Of a stretch of DNA of 44,120 bases, positions 23,206 to 31,996 are shown piece by piece (position 1 is the first letter of the stretch; each line of letters opens with the position of its first letter). The translations under genes and the position numbers were made by a program. The stretch covers positions 1 to 44,120 of the forward strand of contig QIIW01000139.1 of assembly GCA_003231645.1 (NCBI GenBank). The letters are read 5' to 3'. Source of the stretch: Acidimicrobiia bacterium. GTDB lineage: Bacteria > Actinomycetota > Acidimicrobiia > Acidimicrobiales > Aldehydirespiratoraceae. The notes under the pieces are model-generated. The model saw nothing but the letters and a program-made list of their open reading frames with translations. It did not search any database and was not told where the DNA came from.

Positions 23206-24348
23206 TCAGGCCACCGCGCCCGAGTCGCGCATCGCCGCGATCTCGTCGGCCCCGAAACCGGCCTCCGACAGAATCTCGTCGGTGTGCTGGCCGGCGTGGG
23301 GGGGAGGTCGTTGGATCGAGCTGTCGGTGCGACTGAACCTGGGTGCCGGCCGGGGCTGGACCACCCCCGCTACCTCGGTGAAGGTGCCTCGCGCCCTGTT
23401 GTGGGGATGCTCGGGGGCCTCTGACATCGTGAGTACGGGAGCGAAACACACGTCGCTCCCCGCCATGAGTTCGCACCACTCGTCACGGGTGCGGGTGAGA
23501 AAGATCGCCTTCAACTTCGCCTTCAACGCGGGCCACTCACTGCGACTCATCTGGGCGTCCCACTCGGGGTTGTCGAGACCGAGCTTGTCGCGCAGTTCGG
23601 CGTAGAACTGGGGCTCGATCGATCCGATCGACACGAACTTGGCATCGCCGGTCTCGTAGACATCGTAGAAATGGGCACCGGTGTCGAGCAGGTTGGTGCC
23701 GCGCTCGTCGTTCCAGATGCCCATGGCCCTGAAACCGTGGAAGAAGGTCATGAGTGCGGCTGCGCCGTCGACCATTGCCGCGTCGACCACCTGGCCCTCA
23801 CCCGATGAGCGGGCTTCGAGGATCGCACACACCATCCCCAGCGCCAGCATCATGCCACCGCCGCCGAAGTCGCCCACCAGGTTGAGCGGCGGCACCGGAG
23901 CCTCGCCCCGGCGGCCGATCGACTCGAGGGCGCCGGCCAGTGAGATGTAGTTGATGTCGTGGCCGGCGGCTTGGGAGTAGGGACCGTCCTGGCCCCAGCC
24001 GGTCATGCGGCCGTAGGCGAGCTTCGGGTTGCGGGCGAAACACTCGTCCGGACCGATTCCGAGCCGTTCGGCCACACCGGGACGGAACCCTTCGATGAGA
24101 CCGTCGGCCGACTCGGCCAACCGCAGCACTGTCTCGGCCCCGTCCGGCGACTTGAGATCGACTCCGATCGAGCGGCGGCCACGGTTCATGACGTCGGCGG
24201 GAGGCGCCGCCGGATCACCGCCTCGGACGTAGCCGGCCCGGTCGACGCGGATCACATCGGCACCCATGTCGGCCAGCATCATGGCGCAGAACGGGCCCGG
24301 TCCGATTCCCGCGATCTCGATGATTCTCACCCCGGCGAGTGGGCCCAT
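23206..24348 (-). CDS. CoA-transferase family III protein, alpha-methylacyl-CoA racemase-like
   Basis: The 380-residue protein begins [20 protein letters not shown], and carries [29 protein letters not shown] and [11 protein letters not shown]. These include the His (His130) and Asp (Asp160) equivalent to the catalytic pair of mycobacterial alpha-methylacyl-CoA racemase, and [10 protein letters not shown] carries the usual glutamate. Racemases of this type invert the 2-methyl centre before beta-oxidation of branched acids and sterol side chains. A CoA transferase role cannot be fully excluded. AGGAGG lies 8 bases before the ATG. Confidence 0.88.
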   Translation of the reverse strand: MGPLAGVRIIEIAGIGPGPFCAMMLADMGADVIRVDRAGYVRGGDPAAPPADVMNRGRRSIGVDLKSPDGAETVLRLAESADGLIEGFRPGVAERLGIGPDECFARNPKLAYGRMTGWGQDGPYSQAAGHDINYISLAGALESIGRRGEAPVPPLNLVGDFGGGGMMLALGMVCAILEARSSGEGQVVDAAMVDGAAALMTFFHGFRAMGIWNDERGTNLLDTGAHFYDVYETGDAKFVSIGSIEPQFYAELRDKLGLDNPEWDAQMSRSEWPALKAKLKAIFLTRTRDEWCELMAGSDVCFAPVLTMSEAPEHPHNRARGTFTEVAGVVQPRPAPRFSRTDSSIQRPPPHAGQHTDEILSEAGFGADEIAAMRDSGAVA

Positions 24349-24415
24349 TGGATGTCCTCCTGGATCAGGGGGACGACCCTAGCGCCACGCTCCCACCGCG
24401 ACGAAGGTCGCCCGC

Positions 24416-25243
24416 TCAGGGGACGCGGCGGGCGATCAGGGAGGTGACAGCGCTCACCAACGGTGGCCACATCTGGGAAACGAAATCGTGGGACATCCCC
24501 TCGATCTCGAGAAGCTCCGCGCCCGGGACCAACTCGGCCGTGCGGCGGCCGCCGGAGATGTCGATGAGAGTGTCGTTCTCGCCGTGGACGACCAGGGTCG
24601 GCACGTCGAGCGACGCCAGGCCCGCCGCCCGGTCGCCGCTGCGCATGACCGCCGCCAGTTGACGTTCGCTGCCGCCCGGGGTGAACGAGCGGTCGTAGAG
24701 CGAGCGGAAGTAGTCCCGCATCTGCGTCTCGTCGAACCATTCGGGGTTCGACCATATTCGGCGTACCTCCACGTCGGAGGCAACCTGTTGGTCGATGGTC
24801 GCCGCCGATGGCCGCTGCAACGCGGCGAGGGCCTCGACCGTGGCCCCGCCGACATCGGTCTCGCCCGTGGTCGAACTCACCGACACCAGCGCGAGAGTGC
24901 GATCGGGATGGTCGATGGCCACGGTCTGGGCGATCATCGCACCCAGCGACATTCCCATCACCACCGCCTTGTCGACCCCGGCGTCGTCGAGAACGGCCAC
25001 GACATCATCACCCATGTCGTGCAGCGTGTATTCGAGTTCGTCGGGCGTGGCGGACGAGAGTCCGGCGTCGCGGTTGTCGATGCGGATGACGCTGTGCCCA
25101 CGGTCGACGAACGCCTCGCACAATTCCACCGGGTAGAGCAGCATCTGATTGCCGAGACCCGGCGTGGCGATGATGGTGGGGTCGGCGAGATCACCGAACG
25201 TCTCGTATTCGATCCCGATCCCGTCGTTGTCGGCGCGTGGCAT
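24416..25243 (-). CDS. Alpha/beta hydrolase
   Basis: The 275-residue protein has the alpha/beta hydrolase order: TPGLGNQMLLYP oxyanion region, RIDNRDAGLSS, the nucleophile elbow GMSLGA (Ser about 98), the acid in VHGENDTLID and the histidine in IEGMSHD near the C-terminus. The nearest relatives by pattern are esterases and lactonases; the substrate is unknown. It lies 42 bases after the PLP-enzyme gene and 67 before the racemase gene, on the same strand. No strong ribosome binding site is seen before the ATG; GATGAT lies 6 bases upstream, a poor match to the leaderless boxes elsewhere. Confidence 0.88.
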   Translation of the reverse strand: MPRADNDGIGIEYETFGDLADPTIIATPGLGNQMLLYPVELCEAFVDRGHSVIRIDNRDAGLSSATPDELEYTLHDMGDDVVAVLDDAGVDKAVVMGMSLGAMIAQTVAIDHPDRTLALVSVSSTTGETDVGGATVEALAALQRPSAATIDQQVASDVEVRRIWSNPEWFDETQMRDYFRSLYDRSFTPGGSERQLAAVMRSGDRAAGLASLDVPTLVVHGENDTLIDISGGRRTAELVPGAELLEIEGMSHDFVSQMWPPLVSAVTSLIARRVP

Positions 25244-25285
25244 GTCGACATCATCGCGTGGATGTGAAGCGCACCCGATGGACCG

Positions 25286-26488
25286 CTACAACTTCTCGAG
25301 GGCCTGCTCGAGATCGCCGATCAGATCCCCGACGTGCTCGATGCCGGTGGAGTACCTGACCAGGCCCTCGGGTATCCCGAGGAGTCGACGTTGCTCGGCA
25401 CTGCACTCGACGTGGCTCGTGGTGGCCGGAACCCCGACCGTGGTCTCGACCGCACCGAGATTCGCGGCCCGGTGGGCGAGCCGCATGGCAGGAAGCATCC
25501 GCTTGGCCGCATCGAGGCCACCGTCGACGGCGAAGCTGAGCATGGCCCCGAAGCCCGCCATCTGATCGGCCGCGATCGCGTGCCCGGGATGGCAGGCCAG
25601 TCCGGGATAGTTGACCGACACGACCCTGGGATGGCCCTGTAGATACTCCGCCACGGTGGCGGCGTTGCGCGTTTGCTGCCCCACTCTCAGATAGAGGGTC
25701 TTGAGACCGCGTATCAGCAGGTAGGCGGCCATGGGGGACAACGCCGCGCCGTTGATCTCGCGGTAGTGGTACACGGTGTCGATCAGATCACGTCGGCCGA
25801 TGACGATCCCGCCGAGCGCGTCGGCGTGTCCCCCGAGGTATTTCGTCGCGCTGTGAACCACCAGGTCGGACCCGAGCATGAGGGGGAGTTGATTCACCGG
25901 AGTCGCGAACGTGTTGTCGACCACGCTCAGCGCGCCGGCACGATGAGCCGCGGCGATCAGCCGTCGCAGATCGAGGACCTTGAGTGTGGGGTTGGTGGGT
26001 GTCTCGAGGTAGACGAGATCACAGCCCGCATCGATCGACCGCTCGATCGTGTCGTGATCTCCGGTGTCGAGGAGTTCGACCTCGATTCCCAGGGACGGGA
26101 GGAATTCGGTGAACAGGACACTCGTTCCGCCGTAGGTGTCCTTCACCGATACGACCCGTTGACCGGGATGCACAAGAGAGTGGAGCGTGGCCGAGATGGC
26201 AGCCATCCCCGATGCCGCCGATGTCGCGGCTTGCCCGTGCTCGAGAAGTCGCATCTTCTCCTCGAACACGGCAACCGTCGGATTGGTGTTGCGGCCGTAG
26301 ATGTGCCCCTCGGCCTCTCCCCGTGCGACGGCCTGCCACTCGTCGATGTCGTCGTAGCCGTAGGCAACACTGTGAACCACGGGAACCTGGGTCGCGCCGC
26401 ACATGAGAGACGACTCCTCGGCCCCCCAGACGGCGACCGTCGACGGGTCGAGCGTCTCCATCCTCGGGGTCGGTTCTGATGTGGTCAT
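25286..26488 (-). CDS. Cys/Met metabolism PLP enzyme (cystathionine gamma-synthase/lyase family)
   Basis: The 400-residue enzyme has the type I PLP fold of the trans-sulfuration family: YGRNTNPTVAVFEEK near 64-78, AATSAASGMAAI near 87, YLETPTNPTLKVLDL near 160, DNTFATP at 191 and the PLP lysine Lys216 in VHSATKYLGGHADALGG. Synthase, lyase and methionine gamma-lyase members cannot be told apart securely from sequence alone. The ATG at 26488 overlaps the M20 peptidase stop (ATGA); a longer in-frame opening covers only the other gene. Confidence 0.9.
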   Translation of the reverse strand: MTTSEPTPRMETLDPSTVAVWGAEESSLMCGATQVPVVHSVAYGYDDIDEWQAVARGEAEGHIYGRNTNPTVAVFEEKMRLLEHGQAATSAASGMAAISATLHSLVHPGQRVVSVKDTYGGTSVLFTEFLPSLGIEVELLDTGDHDTIERSIDAGCDLVYLETPTNPTLKVLDLRRLIAAAHRAGALSVVDNTFATPVNQLPLMLGSDLVVHSATKYLGGHADALGGIVIGRRDLIDTVYHYREINGAALSPMAAYLLIRGLKTLYLRVGQQTRNAATVAEYLQGHPRVVSVNYPGLACHPGHAIAADQMAGFGAMLSFAVDGGLDAAKRMLPAMRLAHRAANLGAVETTVGVPATTSHVECSAEQRRLLGIPEGLVRYSTGIEHVGDLIGDLEQALEKL

Positions 26489-27648
26489 GGTCGGTTTCCG
26501 ATCGGTGACTCGGGGTGACTCCCGAAGTTGGTCATGACGTGACGGAGGGTGTCGTGGCAGGCAACGAGGTCGTCGATCTCGACCCACTCGTCGATGCTGT
26601 GGATGCCGTGTCCGCCGGGCCCCAGCACAACAGCGGGAACCGATGCGGCGGCGAACAGGGCGGCGTCGGTCCAGAACGGTGCGCCGGTGATCGTCACCTC
26701 CCGACCGGACGCCATCAGTGCGGCCCTGGCCGAGCGGGCGATCGGCGCGTCGGCGTCGACCTCAAACGGTGGCCTCTCGATGACCCATTCGTGCCGGCAT
26801 GTGACCCCGTCGGCCGTCCGCGCGTCGACCGTGTCGACCACCGCCGCGAAATCCTGCACATCGAATCCCGGAACGGTGCGGATCTCGATCGTCGCCGCGC
26901 AACGATCGGGAACGGTGAACAACTCGCGGCCTCCTTCGACCCGCGTCACCTGGATCGAGGGGGGGCCGAACAACGGATCGGTTTCGCGTTCGGCGAGGCG
27001 CGAATCGAGCTCGGCCAGTTCGGTGACGAGCCGGGCCATCGAATCGATGGCGTTGATGCCCTCCCGACGGTGACCGGTGTGGGCGGCCCGGCCGATGCAG
27101 GTGACGTCGAGAATACCGAAGCCGCGATGACCGGTGACGATGGCGAGGTCGGTGGGCTCGATGACGATCGCGGCGTCCGGATGCCAATGTCGGAGAATAT
27201 GGGACGTGCCGATGCTGTCGGCCTCCTCGTCGCAGACGGCAGCGATCACGATGTCACCGGGAGGTTCGCCGGGGTCGAGTTCGGCCGCCGCGAGGAGCGC
27301 CGCCGCGAGGCCACCCTTGGTGTCGAGCACCCCTCGACCGTGGATCCGGCGATCGGTCACGCCGACCTCGAGCGCTTCGGGGACACCCCCGACGGTGTCG
27401 AGATGGGCGTTGATCATCAGGGTCGCCCCGTCGCCGCCCGCGATGACACCGACGACGTTCGGCCTCCCGGACGCCGGCCACTCGACGTGAACCTCCCAGC
27501 CTTGCGCCGTCATCCAGTTTCGTACGAACTCGCCCACTTCGGCCTCGCCGCCTCCGGCGGGGTCGAGGGTCGTGTTGACCGAATCGATGCGGGCCAGAGC
27601 CACAGTGAGATCGATCAGTTTCCGGCGCGTGCATGCTTCGGCGATCAT
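26485..27648 (-). CDS. M20 family metallopeptidase / deacylase (ArgE/DapE-like)
   Basis: The 387-residue protein has the two-zinc M20 site: His82 in NAHLDTV, Asp109 in GRGVLDTKGG, Glu141-Glu142 in CDEEADS, Glu164 in IEPTD, and the last His in GGHGIHSIDEW. A dimerisation domain lies between, starting at the GHRGFGILDVTC strand. Family members cleave acetylornithine, succinyl-diaminopimelate or dipeptides; the substrate here is not clear. It is the first gene of the seven-gene operon and has TATAGT 11 bases before the ATG. Confidence 0.9.
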   Translation of the reverse strand: MIAEACTRRKLIDLTVALARIDSVNTTLDPAGGGEAEVGEFVRNWMTAQGWEVHVEWPASGRPNVVGVIAGGDGATLMINAHLDTVGGVPEALEVGVTDRRIHGRGVLDTKGGLAAALLAAAELDPGEPPGDIVIAAVCDEEADSIGTSHILRHWHPDAAIVIEPTDLAIVTGHRGFGILDVTCIGRAAHTGHRREGINAIDSMARLVTELAELDSRLAERETDPLFGPPSIQVTRVEGGRELFTVPDRCAATIEIRTVPGFDVQDFAAVVDTVDARTADGVTCRHEWVIERPPFEVDADAPIARSARAALMASGREVTITGAPFWTDAALFAAASVPAVVLGPGGHGIHSIDEWVEIDDLVACHDTLRHVMTNFGSHPESPIGNRP

Positions 27649-27659
27649 GGAGTCGCCCC

Positions 27660-27665
27660 ACTATA
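27660..27665 (-). promoter_or_regulatory. -10 box for the M20 peptidase operon
   Basis: TATAGT lies 11 bases before the ATG at 27648, leaving a leader of only a few bases. The gap from 27649 to 27721 also holds the divergent ElaA promoter. Confidence 0.5.
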
Positions 27666-27709
27666 AGTGTGGCCGTCGGGGCCTCATCCAGGGGTGGGCG
27701 ACGCCCGGG

Positions 27710-27715
27710 TAGCTT
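27710..27715 (+). promoter_or_regulatory. -10 box for the ElaA-type gene (leaderless)
   Basis: TAGCTT lies 6 bases before the GTG at 27722, with no ribosome binding site. Confidence 0.5.
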
Positions 27716-27721
27716 CGTCAC

Positions 27722-28162
27722 GTGAGCGAGATCATCGACCAGGCGTTCGTGGACCTCTCGGCCCGGGAGTTTCACGATGTCCTACGACTTCGGGTCGATG
27801 TCTTCGTGGTCGAGCAACAGTGTCCCTACGCCGAAGTCGACGGCCGCGACACCGAAGGTCGCACCCGACACATCCGGATCAACGGTGACGACGGTCCGAT
27901 CGCATACCTGCGACTGCTCGACGGCGGCGACAGCCGACGGATCGGCCGGGTGGTCACGCGACCCGACCACCGCCGCACCGGCTTGGCCCGAAGACTGGTC
28001 GGCCACGTGATCGCCCGTTACCCCGGCGAACTGGTGCTCGATTCCCAGTCGTACCTGGTCGGGTGGTACGCCGCTTTCGGGTTCGTGGCCACCGGCCCGG
28101 AGTATCTCGATGACGGCATCGCGCATGTGCCGATGCACAGGCCGGCCTCACTCGATCGGTGA
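27722..28162 (+). CDS. GNAT acetyltransferase, ElaA family
   Basis: The 146-residue protein is an acetyl-CoA-dependent N-acetyltransferase. It has the ElaA hallmark LRLRVDVFVVEQQCPYAEVDGRD near 22-45 and the acetyl-CoA loop RVVTRPDHRRTGLARRLV near 77-95, then AQ-like strand VLDSQSYLVGWYAAFGF. The target is not known. The GTG start has a -10 box six bases upstream. Its end overlaps the convergent thiamine ATPase gene by 15 bases. Confidence 0.9.
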   Translation: MSEIIDQAFVDLSAREFHDVLRLRVDVFVVEQQCPYAEVDGRDTEGRTRHIRINGDDGPIAYLRLLDGGDSRRIGRVVTRPDHRRTGLARRLVGHVIARYPGELVLDSQSYLVGWYAAFGFVATGPEYLDDGIAHVPMHRPASLDR

Positions 28163-29155
28163 GATCCGCCGGGGGTCGAGCACCAGCGATATCCGCTCGC
28201 CGACGATCACCTCTCGTACCAGCAGGAACACCAGGCGGGCCGAGCCGTCGATGGTCACCACCTCGACCTCGCGCCGCCCGCCACGAAACCGTGACGCGAC
28301 GACGTCGGCCTCGAACGACGGCCGGTGATCGATGCGGGTGCCCCCCGGGTCGACCACCGTTGCCGCGTCCGGCAACACCACGACCCGGCCCGGCCCGACG
28401 GAAATCTCCCCCCACGGCACCTGGCCTCGCGCCCCCACCCCGACGATGTTGCGATGCCCCAGGAAACGGGCGACGGTCTCGGTGCACGGATCGGCCCATA
28501 CCTCCATCGGCGGTCCGACCCGTAGGACCCGACCGGCGCCCATCACCACCACCTGGTCTCCGACCGCGAACGCCTCGTCGTGGTCATGGGTGACATGGAC
28601 GGCCGAGATCCCGACCCGACGCAGCATCTCGGGGAGTTCGTCGACGAGGCGATCCCGCAGCTCGCGATCGAGCGACCCGAGCGGCTCGTCGAGCAACAGC
28701 AACCCGGGTGCCGGCGCCAGCGCGCGGGCCAGCGCGACCCGCTGCGCCTCACCGCCGGAGAGATTGGTGACCGTCCGTCGCTCGAAGCCCGACAGGCCCA
28801 CCAGGCGCAACATCTCCGACACCCGCTCACGTCGCTCCCCGGAGCCGACCGCCTTCATCCGCAGGCCGAACTCGACATTGCGCCCGACATCACGATGGGG
28901 GAACAGGGCGTGATCCTGGAACATCATCCCGATGCCGCGCTCGTGGGGCCTCAGAGCGACGATGTCGGTGCCGTCGCGGACGATCCGCCCCGAATCGAGT
29001 GGCTGGAGGCCGGCTATCGATCGCAACAAGGTCGATTTGCCGCATCCACTCGGGCCGAGCAACACCACGGTTTGTCCGTCGGGAACGGTGAACGACACGT
29101 CATCGACCGCAACGAGTTCACCGAAACGAACCGTGGCCGACTCGATCGACAGCAT
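28148..29155 (-). CDS. thiQ: Thiamine ABC transporter ATPase
   Basis: The 335-residue ATPase drives the importer. Walker A GPSGCGKST is at 34-42, signature LSGGEAQ at 132-138, Walker B LLLLDEP at 152-158 and the switch histidine in VHVTHDHDEA. A C-terminal extension of about 120 residues (GISVGPGRVVVLPDA onward) resembles the regulatory OB domains of the iron/spermidine-type ATPases and is longer than in E. coli ThiQ. The ATG at 29155 overlaps the permease stop (TGATG); an extension upstream would only read the permease in another frame. The thiamine assignment rests on the TPP riboswitch and the binding protein. Confidence 0.9.
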   Translation of the reverse strand: MLSIESATVRFGELVAVDDVSFTVPDGQTVVLLGPSGCGKSTLLRSIAGLQPLDSGRIVRDGTDIVALRPHERGIGMMFQDHALFPHRDVGRNVEFGLRMKAVGSGERRERVSEMLRLVGLSGFERRTVTNLSGGEAQRVALARALAPAPGLLLLDEPLGSLDRELRDRLVDELPEMLRRVGISAVHVTHDHDEAFAVGDQVVVMGAGRVLRVGPPMEVWADPCTETVARFLGHRNIVGVGARGQVPWGEISVGPGRVVVLPDAATVVDPGGTRIDHRPSFEADVVASRFRGGRREVEVVTIDGSARLVFLLVREVIVGERISLVLDPRRISPIE

Positions 29156-30756
29156 CACATCCCCCCGTCGGCCGTGCCCCGGGCCGATTCGATCGCCACC
29201 ACCGCCACCGCCACCACCGCCATCAGCACGACGGCCAGGGCCATCGCCTGGCCGCGCAGCGATGCGCCCGGGGTCGACAGGAGTCGGAACAACGCGACCG
29301 GTGCCGTGATCGTGTCGGCGCGGCGCGGCAGGAACGACGTCGCCCCGAATTCGCCGATCGACACCGCGAAAGCGAATCCTGCGCCCACCACCAGACCCCG
29401 CCCGCCGATCGGCAGGTCGATTTCGCGCCGCACCCGTGACGGTACCGCACCGAGCACCGCGGCCGCCTCCCGCAGTGACTCGTCGATACCACGAAGCACC
29501 GGGACCATCGTTCGTACCACGAACGGAATCCCGACCAGGGCGTGGGCGATCGGGATGATGATCCACGATGTGCGCAAATCCAAGGGTGGCCGGTCGAGGG
29601 TGATCAGGATCCCGAAGCCAATGGTGACGGCCGAGGTGCCCAGCGGGAGGGTCAGCCCGAGGTCGAACACCCGGCTGAGGACCCGGCGTCCGTGGACCAC
29701 GACCAGCGAGGCGAGGCCGCCGACCACCACCGCCAGAGAGGTGGCCACGACGGCGTAGAGCAGCGAATTGCGCAGAGTCAACAGAGCCGGCACCGGAAGC
29801 CGGCGGGTCCGGTGGATCAGGGCACCGTAGTTGCGCAGCGAATAACCGTCGCCGACCGACAACGACCGCTCGACGAGCACACCGATCGGGGTCCCCAGGA
29901 TCAGAGCGGTAGCCGCGATATTGCCCCACAGCCAGGCTCGACCGACCCGTTGCGAGACCCGATGGGCCTGCCGGGTGGTGATCGGCCGTCGCCGTTCGAG
30001 CATGGTGGTGAGCGCTATCAGGCCGACCACCGCAACCAACTGGACCACGGCCAGCGAGGCCGCGGTGGTCAGGTCGCCGCGGGTCACCGCGAACCGGTAG
30101 ATGTCGGTCTCGATCGTGGCCCGCCGCGGTCCCCCGAGGATCAGGATCACGCCGAACGAGGTGAACGAGAACAGGAACACGATCGCGGATGCCGCGGCGA
30201 TCGCCGGCCGCAGCCGCGGCAGCGTCACCTCGACGAACGTGCGCCAACGACCCGCTCCGAGGATCCGGGCCTGCTCCTCGAGGCGGGCGTCGAGCCCGGC
30301 CCAGTAGGAGCCGACCGTGCGGACCACGACCGCGTAGTTGAAGAACACATGGGCGGCCAGGATCGCCCACACCGTGCCGTCGAGGCGAAGCGCGCCGGAG
30401 TCGAGGCCGAACCTTCGGAACAATCCCTCGAACGCCCCGCCGACGACCACGGTCGGCAGGACGAAAGGCACCGTCACCAGCGCCCGTACCAACCTCCGCC
30501 GACGTTCCCCCATCCGTGCCACCAGCGATGCCATCGGCATGGCCACGGCCAGCGTGAGCAGGGTCGAAACCGCGGCCTGCCACACCGTGAACCAGATGAC
30601 CCCTCGCTCACGCCCGGAGCCGAAAAGTCCCCCGAGCACGTGCAGGCCACCACCGACGAGCCCGGTCGACAACAGGTTGGCAACCGGGAAGGCGAAGAAG
30701 ACGAGGATGAAGACGGCCGGCAAGGCGACCGTGAGCGCCTTGGCCGCCGTCCTCAT
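29155..30756 (-). CDS. thiP: Thiamine ABC transporter permease, two fused domains
   Basis: The 533-residue inner-membrane protein contains two copies of the ABC permease domain with about 12 helices in all. Each half has an EAA-type loop that meets the ATPase: EQARILGAGRWRTFVEVTLP in the first and REAAAVLGAVPSRVRREIDLP in the second. This single-chain double permease is the ThiP/FbpB arrangement. The ATG at 30756 overlaps the binding-protein stop (TGATG); 12 extra in-frame codons upstream were rejected for that reason. Confidence 0.9.
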   Translation of the reverse strand: MRTAAKALTVALPAVFILVFFAFPVANLLSTGLVGGGLHVLGGLFGSGRERGVIWFTVWQAAVSTLLTLAVAMPMASLVARMGERRRRLVRALVTVPFVLPTVVVGGAFEGLFRRFGLDSGALRLDGTVWAILAAHVFFNYAVVVRTVGSYWAGLDARLEEQARILGAGRWRTFVEVTLPRLRPAIAAASAIVFLFSFTSFGVILILGGPRRATIETDIYRFAVTRGDLTTAASLAVVQLVAVVGLIALTTMLERRRPITTRQAHRVSQRVGRAWLWGNIAATALILGTPIGVLVERSLSVGDGYSLRNYGALIHRTRRLPVPALLTLRNSLLYAVVATSLAVVVGGLASLVVVHGRRVLSRVFDLGLTLPLGTSAVTIGFGILITLDRPPLDLRTSWIIIPIAHALVGIPFVVRTMVPVLRGIDESLREAAAVLGAVPSRVRREIDLPIGGRGLVVGAGFAFAVSIGEFGATSFLPRRADTITAPVALFRLLSTPGASLRGQAMALAVVLMAVVAVAVVAIESARGTADGGM

Positions 30757-31802
30757 CAACCGAGCACGATCTCGGACCAGCGGGCGGTCCATTTGTCACG
30801 GTTGGCCTCTATCGTCGCCGGGTCGAGCGTGAGCGGCGTATCGGTGACGGTGACATTGTCGAGGAACACCTTGGGCAGAGTGGCCGATTTGGTCACCGGG
30901 AAGACAAACATGTTGAGCGGCACGTCGTCCTGGAAGGTGGGCGTGAGCATGAAGTCGATCAGCGCCTGAGCCGCGGCCCGATGGGGTGTTCCCTTGAGCA
31001 CACCGGCGAATTCGATCTGGCGGAAACACGAATCGGCCAGCACACCGGTGGGGGCGGTGTCGACCGGCGGATCGGCGTAGACGACCTCGGCCACCGGACT
31101 CGACGCGTAAGACACGACCAGCGGCCGGTCGCCGCCGCCCGCGGTGAAGTCGCTGTAGTAGGCGTCCTCCCATCCGGACGCGACCTTCACGTCGTTGGCC
31201 CGCAGGCCGGCCCAGTAACCCTCCCAGTCCTTGAACCGCACGATGGTGGCCAGCAGGAAGGCGAACCCCGGCGACGAGGTCTCCGGGTTCTCGACCACCA
31301 GCTTGCCCGCATACTCGGGCTTGGTGAGATCGGCGAGATCGGTGGGAGGCGCGGTGCCGAGCGCGTCGGTCCAGTAGTTCACGCAGACGTCGCCGAAGTC
31401 GATCGGCGTGACCCGATGTTGGGGATCAAGCTTGAACTTGTCCGGCACATCGGAGAGTGCCGGAGACGCGTACGGCTCAAAGAGGCCGGCATCGAGGCCC
31501 CGTTGAAGGAACGTGTTGTCGATGCCGTACATGACGTCGCCGACCGGGTTGCCGGCCGACAGGATCGCCTGACTGACCATCGTGCCGGCGTCACCCGATT
31601 CGAGGATGTCGACCTTGACGCCGGTTTGGTCGGTGAAGGCCTTCAGCGTCGAGTCGGAGAGCGCGAACGAGTCGTGGGTCACGAGTGTGATGGTGGTGCC
31701 CTCGAGGGTGTCGGCGGTAGTCCGGTTGGTGCTGCCACAGGCCGTGGCGACCAAACCGAGCGCGACGATCAAGGTGAGAACTTTGACGGTGGATCGTTTC
31801 AT
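30756..31802 (-). CDS. thiB: Thiamine ABC transporter substrate-binding lipoprotein
   Basis: The 348-residue protein has a lipoprotein signal with lipobox VATAC (Cys22). The mature part matches TbpA/ThiB: ITLVTHDSFALSD at the first strand, ILESGDAGTMVSQAIL, NPVGDVMYGIDNTFLQRG, VTPIDFGDVCVNYW and PETSSPGFAFLLATI. In E. coli ThiB this family binds thiamine and its phosphates. The ATG follows GGAGGAAG, which is itself the 3' end of the TPP riboswitch. First gene of the operon thiBPQ. Confidence 0.93.
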   Translation of the reverse strand: MKRSTVKVLTLIVALGLVATACGSTNRTTADTLEGTTITLVTHDSFALSDSTLKAFTDQTGVKVDILESGDAGTMVSQAILSAGNPVGDVMYGIDNTFLQRGLDAGLFEPYASPALSDVPDKFKLDPQHRVTPIDFGDVCVNYWTDALGTAPPTDLADLTKPEYAGKLVVENPETSSPGFAFLLATIVRFKDWEGYWAGLRANDVKVASGWEDAYYSDFTAGGGDRPLVVSYASSPVAEVVYADPPVDTAPTGVLADSCFRQIEFAGVLKGTPHRAAAQALIDFMLTPTFQDDVPLNMFVFPVTKSATLPKVFLDNVTVTDTPLTLDPATIEANRDKWTARWSEIVLG

Positions 31803-31803
31803 G

Positions 31804-31897
31804 TCTTCCTCCGCTGGAATTACCCAGATCAGGTTCCTGCGGGTCGACGACGCAGTGGTCGCCCTCTCAGCCCGGCTGCCCGAGCTCCCCGGATTCG
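31804..31897 (-). promoter_or_regulatory. TPP (THI-box) riboswitch
   Basis: The conserved elements read in order on the minus strand: CCGGGGAGC, GGGCTGAGAGGG, then after a variable arm GAACCTGATCTGGGTAAT and CCAGCGGAGGAAG. These are the classic THI-box blocks. The aptamer's last conserved bases contain the Shine-Dalgarno sequence of thiB, so ligand binding would block ribosome entry. It lies directly before the thiamine transporter genes. Confidence 0.95.
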
Positions 31898-31909
31898 GTT
31901 GTGGGGTGA

Positions 31910-31915
31910 ACTATA
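31910..31915 (-). promoter_or_regulatory. -10 box for the thiBPQ operon
   Basis: TATAGT about 13 bases upstream of the first conserved riboswitch bases, placing the transcript start at about 31902. Confidence 0.5.
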
Positions 31916-31983
31916 TCGCCCTCACGCCCGCTCCTCGATTCGACCTTGCCGACACGAACCCGTGACCCACCTGACCTACCCCC

Positions 31984-31989
31984 TACCCT
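31984..31989 (+). promoter_or_regulatory. -10 box for the EamA transporter (leaderless)
   Basis: TACCCT lies 7 bases before the GTG at 31997; no ribosome binding site. Confidence 0.4.
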
Positions 31990-31996
31990 CCATCCG

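Noticed and set aside
29156..30583. N-terminal extension of the thiamine ATPase
   Set aside because: The extension reads the permease gene in another frame (Arg/Gly/Asp-rich, no domain). The ATPase has a normal start at 29155.
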